Source: Malassezia japonica
Lineage: Eukaryota; Basidiomycota; Malasseziomycetes; Malasseziales; Malasseziaceae
Assembly: GCF_029542785.1 (NCBI RefSeq)
Contig: NC_083377.1
Location: 186,001-250,000, forward strand
Length of the DNA stretch: 64,000 nucleotides
Direction of reading: 5' to 3'
Part shown: in pieces, positions 50,094 through 59,188 of the stretch
Layout of the letters: each line of letters starts with the position of its first letter
Numbering within the stretch: the first letter of the stretch is position 1
Position numbers and translations under genes: made by a program
The notes under the pieces: generated by a model
Seen by the model: the letters and a program-made list of their open reading frames with translations, nothing else
What the model was told of the DNA's origin: nothing
Databases searched by the model: none

Positions 50094-50914
50094 CTACGCA
50101 CGGCTGCGTTTCGGACGCCGGCGCACGGTCGGCTGGCTGGCGCTTCATTAGATAGGGAACGTACGAAAGGTCCATGGGCTCATCGGTACTCTTGGCGCTC
50201 GCATAGACGTCCGCCACGGCGTGCACCAGCGCATCGTGGTCCGACTGCTTTTGGTGGGCGGAACGTGCGCGGTCGTCGTGCAGCGATGCGATGCGCTCGT
50301 CGAGCGTGTGAAGCGCATCGTCTGCACGCTGCGACCATGCAGTCAGCTCGGCAAGGAGCGGCGCAAGCGCGTCGTGGCCATCGTGCGTCGTATGCGGCAC
50401 GTCGCGCGCCGTCACCGAGTCGACATGGAATTCTTGCGCCATGCCGTCCAGGCGGCCGGCAAAGAGCGACTGGTAGATCCCGTCAATGATCAGATCCTCG
50501 AGGATGCGGGTCGTGCTCGCGTCCGTAGTCGCCTCAAGGCCCAGCGCAGACTCCATATCGCTGTACGAGAGGACGCGGCGGGCGTCGGCCAGCGAGACGA
50601 TCGTGAGCTGCCGCAGCTTGGCGGCCTGCTGCGGCGTCAGCGCTGGATATATATTCGGGTTAGCAGCATAGTCCTGCCAGGTGCCTGTCGCAAAGAGGCA
50701 CAGCAGGCGGTAGTAAGGCGCACTCGGGTCGTGCTCCGCCAGCTGGGTCAGTCGGACGACGTACGGCGCGGATCGCAGGCGTAGCGAGCAGCTCGCCAAA
50801 GACGCTAATGCTTGGATCCTCTGTAGCTTGTATTATAAGCTGGACACCTTGATCCGGTGCGCATCCCTGCGCCCGGTCGACGAGCAGCGCTCGGGCAGCG
50901 CCTCCATCGTGCAT
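50094..50914 (-). CDS. CSN7: COP9 signalosome subunit 7-like PCI protein
   Basis: 258 residues from the ATG at 50914, with 22-nt introns at 50743-50764 and 50143-50164. The PCI domain shows ISVFGELLATPAIRALAEHD, RLLCLFATGTWQDYAAN, LTPQQAAKLRQLTIVSLADA and RILEDLIIDGIYQSLFAGRL. The signalosome removes Nedd8 from cullins. Family similarity seems to extend upstream through ELAHFVAWT, but no ATG is found there. The second intron ends in AAG instead of CAG or TAG. The spliced C-terminus is basic (RRRPKRSRA). Confidence 0.82.
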
Positions 50915-50952
50915 GGTCCAAGCGACGAAATGGGCCAATTCGACTACCTCCA

Positions 50953-53361
50953 CTAAGTCGACGTTTCGCTATAGAACGAGGAGCGGCGCGAGTACGGCGT
51001 GCGGCGGCCGTCGCTCAGCCGCCTTTCTGGCAGGACTGAGCGGCGGCGCGACTGCACAAAGAAATCGTCCGGGTGCTGGCACGCCGCGACGGCCTTGCGC
51101 ATGTGGCTCGTGAGAAAGGTGAGGCCGAACTGGAAGGAAGCATTCATCCAGCCGAATCCCTCGCGCGGCACAAAGTGGAAGTCGGTGCCTTGGTTGCCGT
51201 ACTCGGCGTTGACCAGGTGCGACAGGGCGACCGCGTCAAACTTTTCGGGCACCACGCCGTTAAAGTCGACAAACGCCGTGACAAGCATATAGAGCCAGCG
51301 GTAGGCGAGGCGGCGCGCATCCTCCATGTATCCGTACTTTTCCAGGGCGACCCACGCGAGGATCTGGTGGGGCGGCCAGGCGAACGGATAGTCCCACTGG
51401 CGGTTCGGACGCGCGAGCGAGATGGGGCCGCGCGACTCTTCGGTGCCGGGCACGAGGCCGCCGGTCACCTCAAACTTGGGCAGCGACTTGCGCACCATGC
51501 GTTCGGCCTGCTCGGGCGACGCCATGCCGGACCACATCGTCCAAAAGGTCGTGACACTTTCGTACAGGCTCTGCTCTTTGAGCGCGAGGTCATAATCAAA
51601 GTACATGCCGCTGCCTTCGTTCCAGCAGTACTGGTCGACCTGCTCCTTGCGGAAGGCCGCGCGCGCGAGCCATTCGGCGCTGCGCTGCGGCGTCGCGCGT
51701 GCATGGCGCTCGTCGTGCTGCCCGAGCGCAGGCGGAAGGGGGCCGTGCAGCACAAAGTCTTCCTCGAGCTCGAGGCAATCGTCAAACACTTCGCGGATCA
51801 CCACGGCAATGTCGGACTCGTATTTGTATAGCAGTGCGTTCAAATCCACCGTCGCCATGTTCGCACACCGCCGCTCGAGGCGGTAGGACGTGTCGTGCCC
51901 ACTCTCGCGCACGGCGCGATCATGCTTAAAGTACTCGTCGAGCTCGGGCTCGTTCACTTGACTGCTGTTGTACTTGCGTGTGAATTCGTTCACACTGCAC
52001 CCGTACTTTTCAGCATAGGGGCGCAGGACACTGGTGAAGTGCGTCGGCTCCGTCTCGGGGGGAACGCCAAGACCTTCGGGGAGATAGCGCGACAGGCCCG
52101 TCCCAGGGTCGAAGCGGGGGCTGTTCATCCACACCGTGTGGTACTCCTTGATCGCGGCGCAGATCGCGCGGCGCAAAAAGTCGACGTTCTCCGCCTCCGC
52201 GGCCTCGCGTGCGGCAGGCTCGGCCGTGCTCTTGCTCAGCTCTTCCTTCTTCTTCTCGTAGACTCGAATGGCATAGTCGGTGAGGAACGGCGGTTGCGAG
52301 CGCAGTAGATAGTACGAGCGGTTGCCGTTCAGGATCTTGCCATAGTGCTTGATCTCAAAGATAAAGTGCTCCACGGCGCCTTGCGCGAGGTCGATGCGGT
52401 TGTCCTCCAAGAGGCCCAGCGCAATAAAGTAGCTGTCCCAGTTGTACAGCTCGTTGAAGCGCGCACCGGGCACCACAAACGGAATGCCTTGCATGTCCAT
52501 CAGGCCATTCGTAGGATCGAGGCGCGGGCGCATCGCGATCGCAAGCAGGCCGGGGCGGGGGTTCAAGCTGCGCATGTACTCGGGCGTAATCTCTTCAGGG
52601 AGCTCCTCGACGTGCAGCTTGAGCGCAGGACGCTCGCGCGCAGTGCGGCGGTAGTACTCGAGCATGTCCGTCTCTTTGGCAGGCACGTAAATGATCTGCT
52701 GGTTGCTCGATGAGTTGCCTTTGGTGTCGGTGAGGATCTTTTCGAGTCCATCGGCATCGATGCGGCGCGTGAGATTGTCCCAGAACGTGTCGCGGATCAT
52801 GCGCGAAAGGCGCTCGATCGGGTTCTCGGCAAGACGCGCCTCGTCGATAATCACGCGCTTCTCGCCACGGTCCTGGGCAATCGCCAGCTCCTGGAGCAGG
52901 TTGGACAGCATATAGGTACCGCGCACCTCGACGCTCTTGTACCCGTTGCTGGCCAGCGTGCCGAGCGACACAGACTTGGGACCGCTGTCGGTAATGCTGA
53001 TATGGTTATCGCCGTCTGTATCTTCTTGCGCCAATACATGCTGCATCATTGGCTCGACATCGACAATAAACTGACGCATAAGCGGCTTCTCGATCGTCTC
53101 TGCATCATGGCTCATGCGGCGCGGCTGGATAATGCGCTCCTCGTCGAGCTTGGACGGGCGCCGCTTCTGCTGGCGCATACTATAAGTGCGGCGCATGCCG
53201 GGGTGCTGCAGGGGGTCGAGACGCTGCTGCATGGGCGACGCTGGCTCAAGGTCCACAGCAGAATCGACATCCTGCAATCCAGTCTGGTGCTGACCAGGGC
53301 CATTGGCCTCGCCGAGGAGCTGCGACTCCACCAGCGTCTCCAGTTCCGGGCCGACACTCAT
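50953..53361 (-). CDS. NTH1: Neutral trehalase
   Basis: 802 residues, one exon. A regulatory N-terminus has PKA-type sites RRTYS and RRMSHD and a Ca-binding loop DTDGDNHISITD. The catalytic domain is GH37, with VPGARFNELYNWDSYFIALG, QWDYPFAWPPHQILAW and a C-terminal FGWMNASFQFGL. It hydrolyses cytosolic trehalose to glucose. A C-terminal extension of about 30 residues is rich in RRRS/RRSS sites, more than I recall in yeast Nth1. CSN7 starts 38 bp downstream on the same strand. Confidence 0.94.
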   Translation of the reverse strand: MSVGPELETLVESQLLGEANGPGQHQTGLQDVDSAVDLEPASPMQQRLDPLQHPGMRRTYSMRQQKRRPSKLDEERIIQPRRMSHDAETIEKPLMRQFIVDVEPMMQHVLAQEDTDGDNHISITDSGPKSVSLGTLASNGYKSVEVRGTYMLSNLLQELAIAQDRGEKRVIIDEARLAENPIERLSRMIRDTFWDNLTRRIDADGLEKILTDTKGNSSSNQQIIYVPAKETDMLEYYRRTARERPALKLHVEELPEEITPEYMRSLNPRPGLLAIAMRPRLDPTNGLMDMQGIPFVVPGARFNELYNWDSYFIALGLLEDNRIDLAQGAVEHFIFEIKHYGKILNGNRSYYLLRSQPPFLTDYAIRVYEKKKEELSKSTAEPAAREAAEAENVDFLRRAICAAIKEYHTVWMNSPRFDPGTGLSRYLPEGLGVPPETEPTHFTSVLRPYAEKYGCSVNEFTRKYNSSQVNEPELDEYFKHDRAVRESGHDTSYRLERRCANMATVDLNALLYKYESDIAVVIREVFDDCLELEEDFVLHGPLPPALGQHDERHARATPQRSAEWLARAAFRKEQVDQYCWNEGSGMYFDYDLALKEQSLYESVTTFWTMWSGMASPEQAERMVRKSLPKFEVTGGLVPGTEESRGPISLARPNRQWDYPFAWPPHQILAWVALEKYGYMEDARRLAYRWLYMLVTAFVDFNGVVPEKFDAVALSHLVNAEYGNQGTDFHFVPREGFGWMNASFQFGLTFLTSHMRKAVAACQHPDDFFVQSRRRSVLPERRLSDGRRTPYSRRSSFYSETST

Positions 53362-53439
53362 GGTACAGGGGCGGCGGTGTTGGGGAAGGCCGATATCTCC
53401 ACATGTAGAGCGAGGTCCGTGTGGGGCAAATCTAGGCAA

Positions 53440-54218
53440 CTACTGAGCGCACCGCAGCGTGCTTTGGAGCGCTGCGACACCTGCACGCACGCCATCAATG
53501 ACATAGGTACGTGCGTCGACCACCTCGCGAATCCACTCTTCCATTGCGGCCATACCTGCGCACCCCAGCACAACCGTACGCACTTTCTGCTCGCCTTGCA
53601 CGAGCCGCCTGGTAGCTTCCTGGACCTTGTTCTTGACGAGGTCTTGATCGGCGTCGTGCAGCTCGGTCGCGTTGAGTCCAGTGGTCTCGACGCCGGCGAA
53701 TATGGGTGTGCGAAAAGGCGCCGAGTCGTTTGCGCCTGACGCCGACGTCGGTGTCGCGCCGAGCATCTCGCCGATCCGCGCGCCGATCAAGTGTTCCCAT
53801 ACCTTTCCTGTGGATACGACGCCAAAGGCTTCCTTGGACTCGAGTACATTGAGCGCTGCTGTTACTGATGCCTCGAGAATGCCAATCACGGGCTTGGGGA
53901 AGCGGTCGCTCCGCTTCGTGATCTCGGCACGCAGCGCGTCGACGAGCGGATGGGGCGAGTAGCATGCCACGAGCACGGCGTCGTGCGCGGCAAGCAGCGG
54001 AACGAGGTGCGGGAGCGACTTGACCATCGACTCTTGGCAGTCAGTGCCGTTATTAATGCTGGGCGGCCCCTCGGGCGCCGTCCAGTAGGTATACTCGGTC
54101 TGGATCAGTGCGCAGTGCCTACATCATTGTACCCCAGGCGGTCTATCAAAGGACGCAGCGCGTCCGTCATAGACTGCGTCGTATTCGGATTCACAATGAG
54201 GATGCGAATCGGCGCCAT
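53440..54218 (-). CDS. DCG1-like Asp/Glu/hydantoin racemase family protein
   Basis: 251 residues, exons 54123-54218 and 53440-54099, with a 23-nt intron at 54100-54122. It begins MAPIRILIVNPNTTQSMTDA, has YWTAPEGPPSIN, AVLVACYSPHPLV with the first catalytic-type Cys, and VVLGCAGMAAMEEWI with the second. This is the two-cysteine racemase fold. In yeast Dcg1 is nitrogen-regulated and linked to allantoin use; the substrate here is unknown. Confidence 0.85.
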
Positions 54219-54446
54219 GGTAGAGATAAGGGAGAAGTTCATCCATTCGGAACAATCACACTATTCAAATGCAAGGGAATAGGAGTATATTTTTCACCAC
54301 TACGCAACAGTAGCTAACTGCAAGAGAGAGCAGTCATATGCGTACCACCCAGTGGGCCTGCGAAGCAGGCCAAGGTTGGGCGCGGTTGTAACACCATGGC
54401 ACCGGCAAGTTGCCCAGCCAGTAAAAGCATGAACGAAGCGTTGCAT

Positions 54447-54977
54447 TTAGTCGAAGAGACCAAAGCCCATCTAGAGCGTGTTAGCACATGTCGCCATAGG
54501 GAGAGAATACGTACGTCCTCGTCAGACTCCTCCTTCTCCTCCTTCTTCTCCTCCTTCTTCTCCTCGGCGGGGGCAGCAGCATCACCACCGGAAGCAGCGG
54601 CGGGGGCGGCAACAGCGGGGCCCGAGCCGGCACCGACGTTGGTCAGCATGTCCTTGACATCCTTGCCCTCGAGAGCCTTGGCGAGGAGCTGAGCCCAGAT
54701 CGGCTCAACGGGGGTGCCAGCGGCGTTGGTGAGCTCAACGATCTTGTCGCTCTGCAGAGTGTTAGTATTTGTGTTCCAAATAGCAAAGACGTGCACAAAA
54801 AAGAATGCATCAGGTCGATGTCATTCTCCTTCTCGAGCGCGTCTTTGCACTCCAATACGTACGGTGATCTCAACACCCTCATCGGCGAGGATCAGGGCGG
54901 CGTAAGTAGCAGCAAGGTCGCTGTTCAGTGTTAGTGCACTGCTCTTTGCGCCATCACAATACGTACGTAGAGGCCAT
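54447..54977 (-). CDS. RPP1: 60S acidic ribosomal protein P1
   Basis: 109 residues, four exons: 54967-54977, 54863-54920, 54515-54751 and 54447-54470. Introns are 46, 111 and 44 nt, longer than elsewhere in the window and with a CTAACAC branch motif. The product is [20 protein letters not shown], then [20 protein letters not shown], an Ala/Gly hinge, [20 protein letters not shown] and GLFD, the universal P-protein tail. P1 forms the ribosomal stalk with P2 and P0. The last coding exon is just eight codons. Confidence 0.93.
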
Positions 54978-55043
54978 TGTGATTTAGTCTTGCGTGAGCG
55001 AGAAAGAAGCGCCAGGGGCGAAGGTCGTACTGACCACGTCGAG

Positions 55044-55073
55044 CACGTGATTCCATCTATATAGATTCACGTG
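55044..55073. promoter_or_regulatory. Two CACGTG sites between RPP1 and COX17
   Basis: CACGTG at 55044-55049 and 55068-55073, 24 bp apart, in the 221-bp divergent promoter. An ATATAGAT stretch lies between them. Confidence 0.5.
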
Positions 55074-55198
55074 CCATTGCGCTAGAATGTGCGCACACCA
55101 CACTCGGGTGCAGCCGCTCCACATGTGGAGGGCGCACGGCCTGTTGCCACCGACGCTTGGCACGGTGCTTCTTCTCCAGCACTCGGTGGCGAAACGAT

Positions 55199-55457
55199 AT
55201 GAGCGAGGCGAAAGAGGTGAAGACGTCGCCTACATTAGTGTCTGAAAAGAACCCCAAGGGAATCCGGCCGTATGTACCTATATCCCTGGCTTGCTAACGC
55301 CAGATGCTGCGCATGCCCAGAGACCAAGGGTGCGCGTGACGACTGCTTCCTGAAGTTTGGCCACAGCGTGGAAGAGCACGGTGAGTCGGCCCGTAAATGC
55401 GAGGAGCTCGTCCGCAAGCACCGTGAGTGCATGGCTGGCCTTGGCTTCAAGGTCTAG
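55199..55457 (+). CDS. COX17: Cytochrome c oxidase copper chaperone Cox17
   Basis: 74 residues, exons 55199-55269 and 55304-55457, with a 34-nt intron at 55270-55303. The spliced product contains [20 protein letters not shown], with the copper-binding CCxC, and a second helix [18 protein letters not shown], giving the twin Cx9C coiled-coil-helix fold. Cox17 delivers copper to Sco1 and Cox11 in the mitochondrial intermembrane space. The splice falls between the two codons before the CC motif. Confidence 0.93.
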
Positions 55458-55793
55458 AAGCAAGATGGCTTCTCTATGCCTGGATTTGGGAGCAACTCGC
55501 TCCTCCTTCCGTAAAATTTTTTTTCTAGATACACCATACCCACTACCGCCCTTATGCTACATCTCCAAGAACGTAGCGTCTGTGCTGCCTTCCCCGCACC
55601 GCGAGCGCTCTCCACGCGCTTGTAGCGCGTCGCGCTGGAATTAATTCCCCATGCCTCTAATTTGGGACGCACGTGGCAGGCCACACGTGTGGACTAGAGC
55701 GGCTTGGTGCATGCACCGGAGTCGCTGCCCGCATTAGCCCACAGCGGTTTCTATTGACCGGCTTGCGGGATCCGATCGACTGTGCCTGCAACC
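55458..55793. promoter_or_regulatory. Intergenic promoter with CACGTG and a 12-bp palindrome
   Basis: 336 bp between COX17 and the VTC1-like gene. It holds CACGTG at 55670-55675 and CCACACGTGTGG at 55681-55692, a perfect palindrome centred on a second CACGTG. No gene was seen. Confidence 0.45.
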
Positions 55794-56494
55794 ATGTCTA
55801 CCGCCCAGACTTCTTCCTCGTCGGACGGCGGCTACCTGTCCCGTCTGTATGAGCGTGCATCGCACCTAATCCACAATGCTGGCCCCCAGTCCGAGGAGCA
55901 GCAGCCCCTGCTGCACGGCCAGCGCAGCTCGACCGAGTACGGCAGCGTGCCCGAGAACCAGATCCCTGTCCCCAAGCCCCGCAAGGTGCAGAGCCCTGTG
56001 AAGGTCGAGGCGAAGGTGTGGTTTGCCAACGAGGTACGTACTCACTTGCATCTCGGGACGCGACTAACACGATCTAGCGTACCTGGATTTCGTGGCTCCG
56101 TGCTTCGATCCTCATGGGCACTCTTTCGCTCGCCCTGTTCAATTCTGCCTCATACTTTGACCCTGAGCCCGTTCCCCCGCCTTTCGAGCCGGGCCCTGGT
56201 ATGGGCGGCAACTCTCGCGCGGCCAAGACCGTGCGCACCTTTGGTATCATCTACGCGCTTATTTCGGTGCTTGTTCTTCTCTGGGGTCTATACAACTACC
56301 AGCGCCGTGTTACGCTCATCAAGAGCAGGTGGGCTGGCAGCTTTGGTGCGTATCTGCAAACTGACCTTAGACGACCTCATCGGCCCCCCTCTGGTGTGCG
56401 GTGTGACTTTTATTGCTATCCTCGCCAACTTTATCGTGACGGGTAGGTACAGCGTGTATGGGTATGCTAACCATCAGTGAAGCAGCACTACTAA
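55794..56494 (+). CDS. VTC1-like DUF202 membrane protein
   Basis: 198 residues, four exons with introns at 56034-56077 (44 nt), 56346-56370 (25 nt) and 56443-56477 (35 nt). VEAKVWFANERTWISWLRAS begins the three-helix VTC transmembrane domain, with YALISVLVLLWGLYNYQRR and DDLIGPPLVCGVTFIAILAN. Vtc1 belongs to the vacuolar polyphosphate polymerase complex. The N-terminal extension of about 75 residues, with EEQQPLL as a possible dileucine sorting motif, is longer than in yeast Vtc1, so it could be a paralogue. Confidence 0.85.
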
Positions 56495-56805
56495 GAGCAT
56501 CGCCGACACACTGCGCGCCATGGGTGTCTTTTATTTTTTGGAAAGATATCTAGATGTATGACAATAACTGAAATGCCATTCGTATATGATATGGCTTTTA
56601 TCCCTAGATATTGTGCGCTGCGTCCGAACCGCGTACGACACGACGGCGCGATCGCGGGCGACCACGCCATCAGCGGCCACCGCGGGCGCTACGCCATCAT
56701 GCTTATATAAGCTTCGAGGCTAAAGTCCGAGAGGTTTGGTCCGTGCTCGCGTGTCATACGACAAAAGTCCGCCTCAGCCGAGCACCTTTTTCCTGAAGAC
56801 ACACC
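56495..56805 (+). promoter_or_regulatory. Promoter region of the first alcohol dehydrogenase gene
   Basis: 311 bp. It contains the palindrome GCTTATATAAGC at 56701-56712, which includes a TATA box about 100 bp before the start codon at 56806. This upstream region is not shared with the later ADH copies. Confidence 0.45.
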
Positions 56806-57831
56806 ATGAGCGCACCCAAGGTTGAATTTGGTACCATATTCACCGGTAGCCCCAGCGGCAAGATTGTCGCTGCCAAGGGCGCGAGCCGCGAGCTCCGTCC
56901 GGACCAGGTCGTTATCGACATTGCCTACTCGGGCCTGTGCGGCTCGGACTTGCACTTCCGCAAGGCCAAAATTGCCCTTGGCCACGAAGGCGTTGGTGTT
57001 ATCTCGCAGGTCGGCAGCGATGTCAAGGTGCTCAAGGCCGGCGACCGCGTCGGCTGGGGCCTGAACCACAACTCGTGCGGCTACTGCAACCAATGCTGGT
57101 CCGGTGATGACATCCTGTGCCCTGAGCGCCAGATGTACTCCAGCGCAGACCTCGACTTTGGCAGCTTTGGCGACCGCGCGGTGCTCAATGCGCTGTTTGT
57201 TCACAAGATCCCCGACAACATACCCCTTCGCCTCGCTGGCCCCCTGCAGTGTGGTGGTGCGACCGTGTTCGGTGCGATTGTGAACTCGGCCGTCCGACCC
57301 CGCGATCGTGTGGGTGTGCTGGGTCTCGGTGGCCTTGGCCACCTTGCTGTGCAGTACCTTGCCAAGATGGGTTGCGATGTGGTCGTGTTCAGCGGCACCG
57401 ACAACAAGAAGCAGCAGGCCTTTGAGCTCGGCGCTACCGACTTTGTTGCCACCAAAGGAAACCCTAAGTTTGAGGGTGTGAAGCCGATCGACCACCTCCT
57501 TGTCTCTACGAACCAGCAGCCCGACTGGAATACCTACTTTTCGATCCTCGCTCCCAACGGCTCGATTGTTCCGCTGTCCGTGTCGTTCGAGGAGATGAAG
57601 CACCCCTATGCGGACATTCTCATGAAGCAGCTCAAGATCACCGGTAGCCTCGTGGCCAACCGCCAGGTGCACCGCGAGATGCTCGAGTTCACCGCGCGTC
57701 ACGGCATCAAGCCGATGGTTGAGGAGCTCCCGATGACCGAGGAAGGCCTCAACACTGCCTTTGACCGCCTTGAGAAGGGTGATGTGCGCTACCGCTTCGT
57801 CCTCAAGTCGCAGACGACCAACGCCGAGTAA
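56806..57831 (+). CDS. Zinc alcohol dehydrogenase, array copy 1
   Basis: 341 residues. This is a medium-chain zinc dehydrogenase of the CAD/ADH6 type. The catalytic zinc ligands are in GLCGSDLHF, GHEGVGV and LQCGG; the structural zinc site is CGYCNQCWSGDDILC. The Rossmann motif is VLGLGGLGHLAVQ, followed by VVVFSGTDNKK, where Ser suggests NADP(H). The substrate is unknown, probably aldehydes or alcohols. The 5' half differs from copies 2-7 but from 57307 onward it appears identical to them, including 3' flank. Tandem with copy 2. Confidence 0.9.
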   Translation: MSAPKVEFGTIFTGSPSGKIVAAKGASRELRPDQVVIDIAYSGLCGSDLHFRKAKIALGHEGVGVISQVGSDVKVLKAGDRVGWGLNHNSCGYCNQCWSGDDILCPERQMYSSADLDFGSFGDRAVLNALFVHKIPDNIPLRLAGPLQCGGATVFGAIVNSAVRPRDRVGVLGLGGLGHLAVQYLAKMGCDVVVFSGTDNKKQQAFELGATDFVATKGNPKFEGVKPIDHLLVSTNQQPDWNTYFSILAPNGSIVPLSVSFEEMKHPYADILMKQLKITGSLVANRQVHREMLEFTARHGIKPMVEELPMTEEGLNTAFDRLEKGDVRYRFVLKSQTTNAE

Positions 57832-57998
57832 CTAGTTCGTAGCATGACAGGCCCCAGCCTTGACATCTCCACATCAATTGCGCCATGCGCGCATTCTGCT
57901 AGACGTGAGCGGTTCTTCTAGAAACGTTTAGTCATGCTACGTCATATCTTTGGTCTGTGCCCGGTGGCACACGACTGATAGCGTCCTTTCAGAACATC
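57832..57998 (+). promoter_or_regulatory. 167-bp ADH spacer: terminator and promoter of next copy
   Basis: Repeated between all copies. It contains TTCTTCTAGAAAC at about 57913-57925, a heat-shock-element-like TTCnnGAA pair, and TACGTCA at about 57936, a CRE-like half-site. These are sequence matches only. Confidence 0.4.
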
Positions 57999-59021
57999 AT
58001 GAGTACGCAAGTGGAACTCGGAACGGTTTTCAAGGGTAGCAAGAGCGGCAAGATTGTCCAAGCCAAGGGCGCTACGCGCGAGCTGCACCCCCAGCAGGTG
58101 GTGATCGATATCGCCTACTCGGGCCTGTGTGGCACTGACCTGCACTTCCGCAAGGCCGATATGGTGCTGGGCCACGAAGGCGTCGGTGTCATCTCGCAGG
58201 TCGGCAGCGATGTCAAGGTGCTCAAGGTCGGCGACCGTGTCGGCTGGGGCTACAACCACGACGCCTGCGGCTACTGCAATCAGTGCTGGTCCGGTGATGA
58301 CATCCTGTGCCCTGAGCGCCAGATGTACGGCAGCGCAGACCTCGACTTTGGTAGTTTCGGCGACCGTGCAGTGCTCAATGCGATGTACGTGCACAAGATT
58401 CCCGACAACATACCCCTTCGCCTCGCTGGCCCTCTGCAGTGTGGTGGTGCGACCGTGTACGCTGCGATTGTGAACTCGGCCATCCGCCCTCGTGACCGTG
58501 TGGGTGTGCTGGGTCTCGGTGGCCTTGGCCACCTTGCTGTGCAGTACCTTGCCAAGATGGGTTGCGATGTGGTCGTGTTCAGCGGCACCGACAACAAGAA
58601 GCAGCAGGCCTTTGAGCTCGGCGCTACCGACTTTGTTGCCACCAAAGGAAACCCTAAGTTTGAGGGTGTGAAGCCGATCGACCACCTCCTTGTCTCTACG
58701 AACCAGCAGCCCGACTGGAATACCTACTTTTCGATCCTCGCTCCCAACGGCTCGATTGTTCCGCTGTCCGTGTCGTTCGAGGAGATGAAGCACCCCTATG
58801 CGGACATTCTCATGAAGCAGCTCAAGATCACCGGTAGCCTCGTGGCCAACCGCCAGGTGCACCGCGAGATGCTCGAGTTCACCGCGCGTCACGGCATCAA
58901 GCCGATGGTTGAGGAGCTCCCGATGACCGAGGAAGGCCTCAACACTGCCTTTGACCGCCTTGAGAAGGGTGATGTGCGCTACCGCTTCGTCCTCAAGTCG
59001 CAGACGACCAACGCCGAGTAA
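57999..59021 (+). CDS. Zinc alcohol dehydrogenase, array copy 2 (intact)
   Basis: 340 residues starting MSTQVELGTVFKGSKSGKIV. All zinc ligands and the GLGGLG coenzyme motif are present. The tract before the second block is CACCCCCAGCAGG (five C), giving an open frame (LHPQQVVIDIAYSGL). Relative to copy 1 it differs mainly in the first 60 percent, for example GTDLHFRKADMV in place of GSDLHFRKAKIA. Confidence 0.92.
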   Translation: MSTQVELGTVFKGSKSGKIVQAKGATRELHPQQVVIDIAYSGLCGTDLHFRKADMVLGHEGVGVISQVGSDVKVLKVGDRVGWGYNHDACGYCNQCWSGDDILCPERQMYGSADLDFGSFGDRAVLNAMYVHKIPDNIPLRLAGPLQCGGATVYAAIVNSAIRPRDRVGVLGLGGLGHLAVQYLAKMGCDVVVFSGTDNKKQQAFELGATDFVATKGNPKFEGVKPIDHLLVSTNQQPDWNTYFSILAPNGSIVPLSVSFEEMKHPYADILMKQLKITGSLVANRQVHREMLEFTARHGIKPMVEELPMTEEGLNTAFDRLEKGDVRYRFVLKSQTTNAE

Positions 59022-59188
59022 CTAGTTCGTAGCATGACAGGCCCCAGCCTTGACATCTCCACATCAATTGCGCCATGCGCGCATTCTGCTAGACGTGAGC
59101 GGTTCTTCTAGAAACGTTTAGTCATGCTACGTCATATCTTTGGTCTGTGCCCGGTGGCACACGACTGATAGCGTCCTTTCAGAACATC

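Noticed and set aside
57913..57925. Heat-shock element in the ADH spacer as proof of Hsf1 control
   Set aside because: Only two or three adjacent TTC/GAA units are present and the match is short, so it is mentioned but not claimed as functional.
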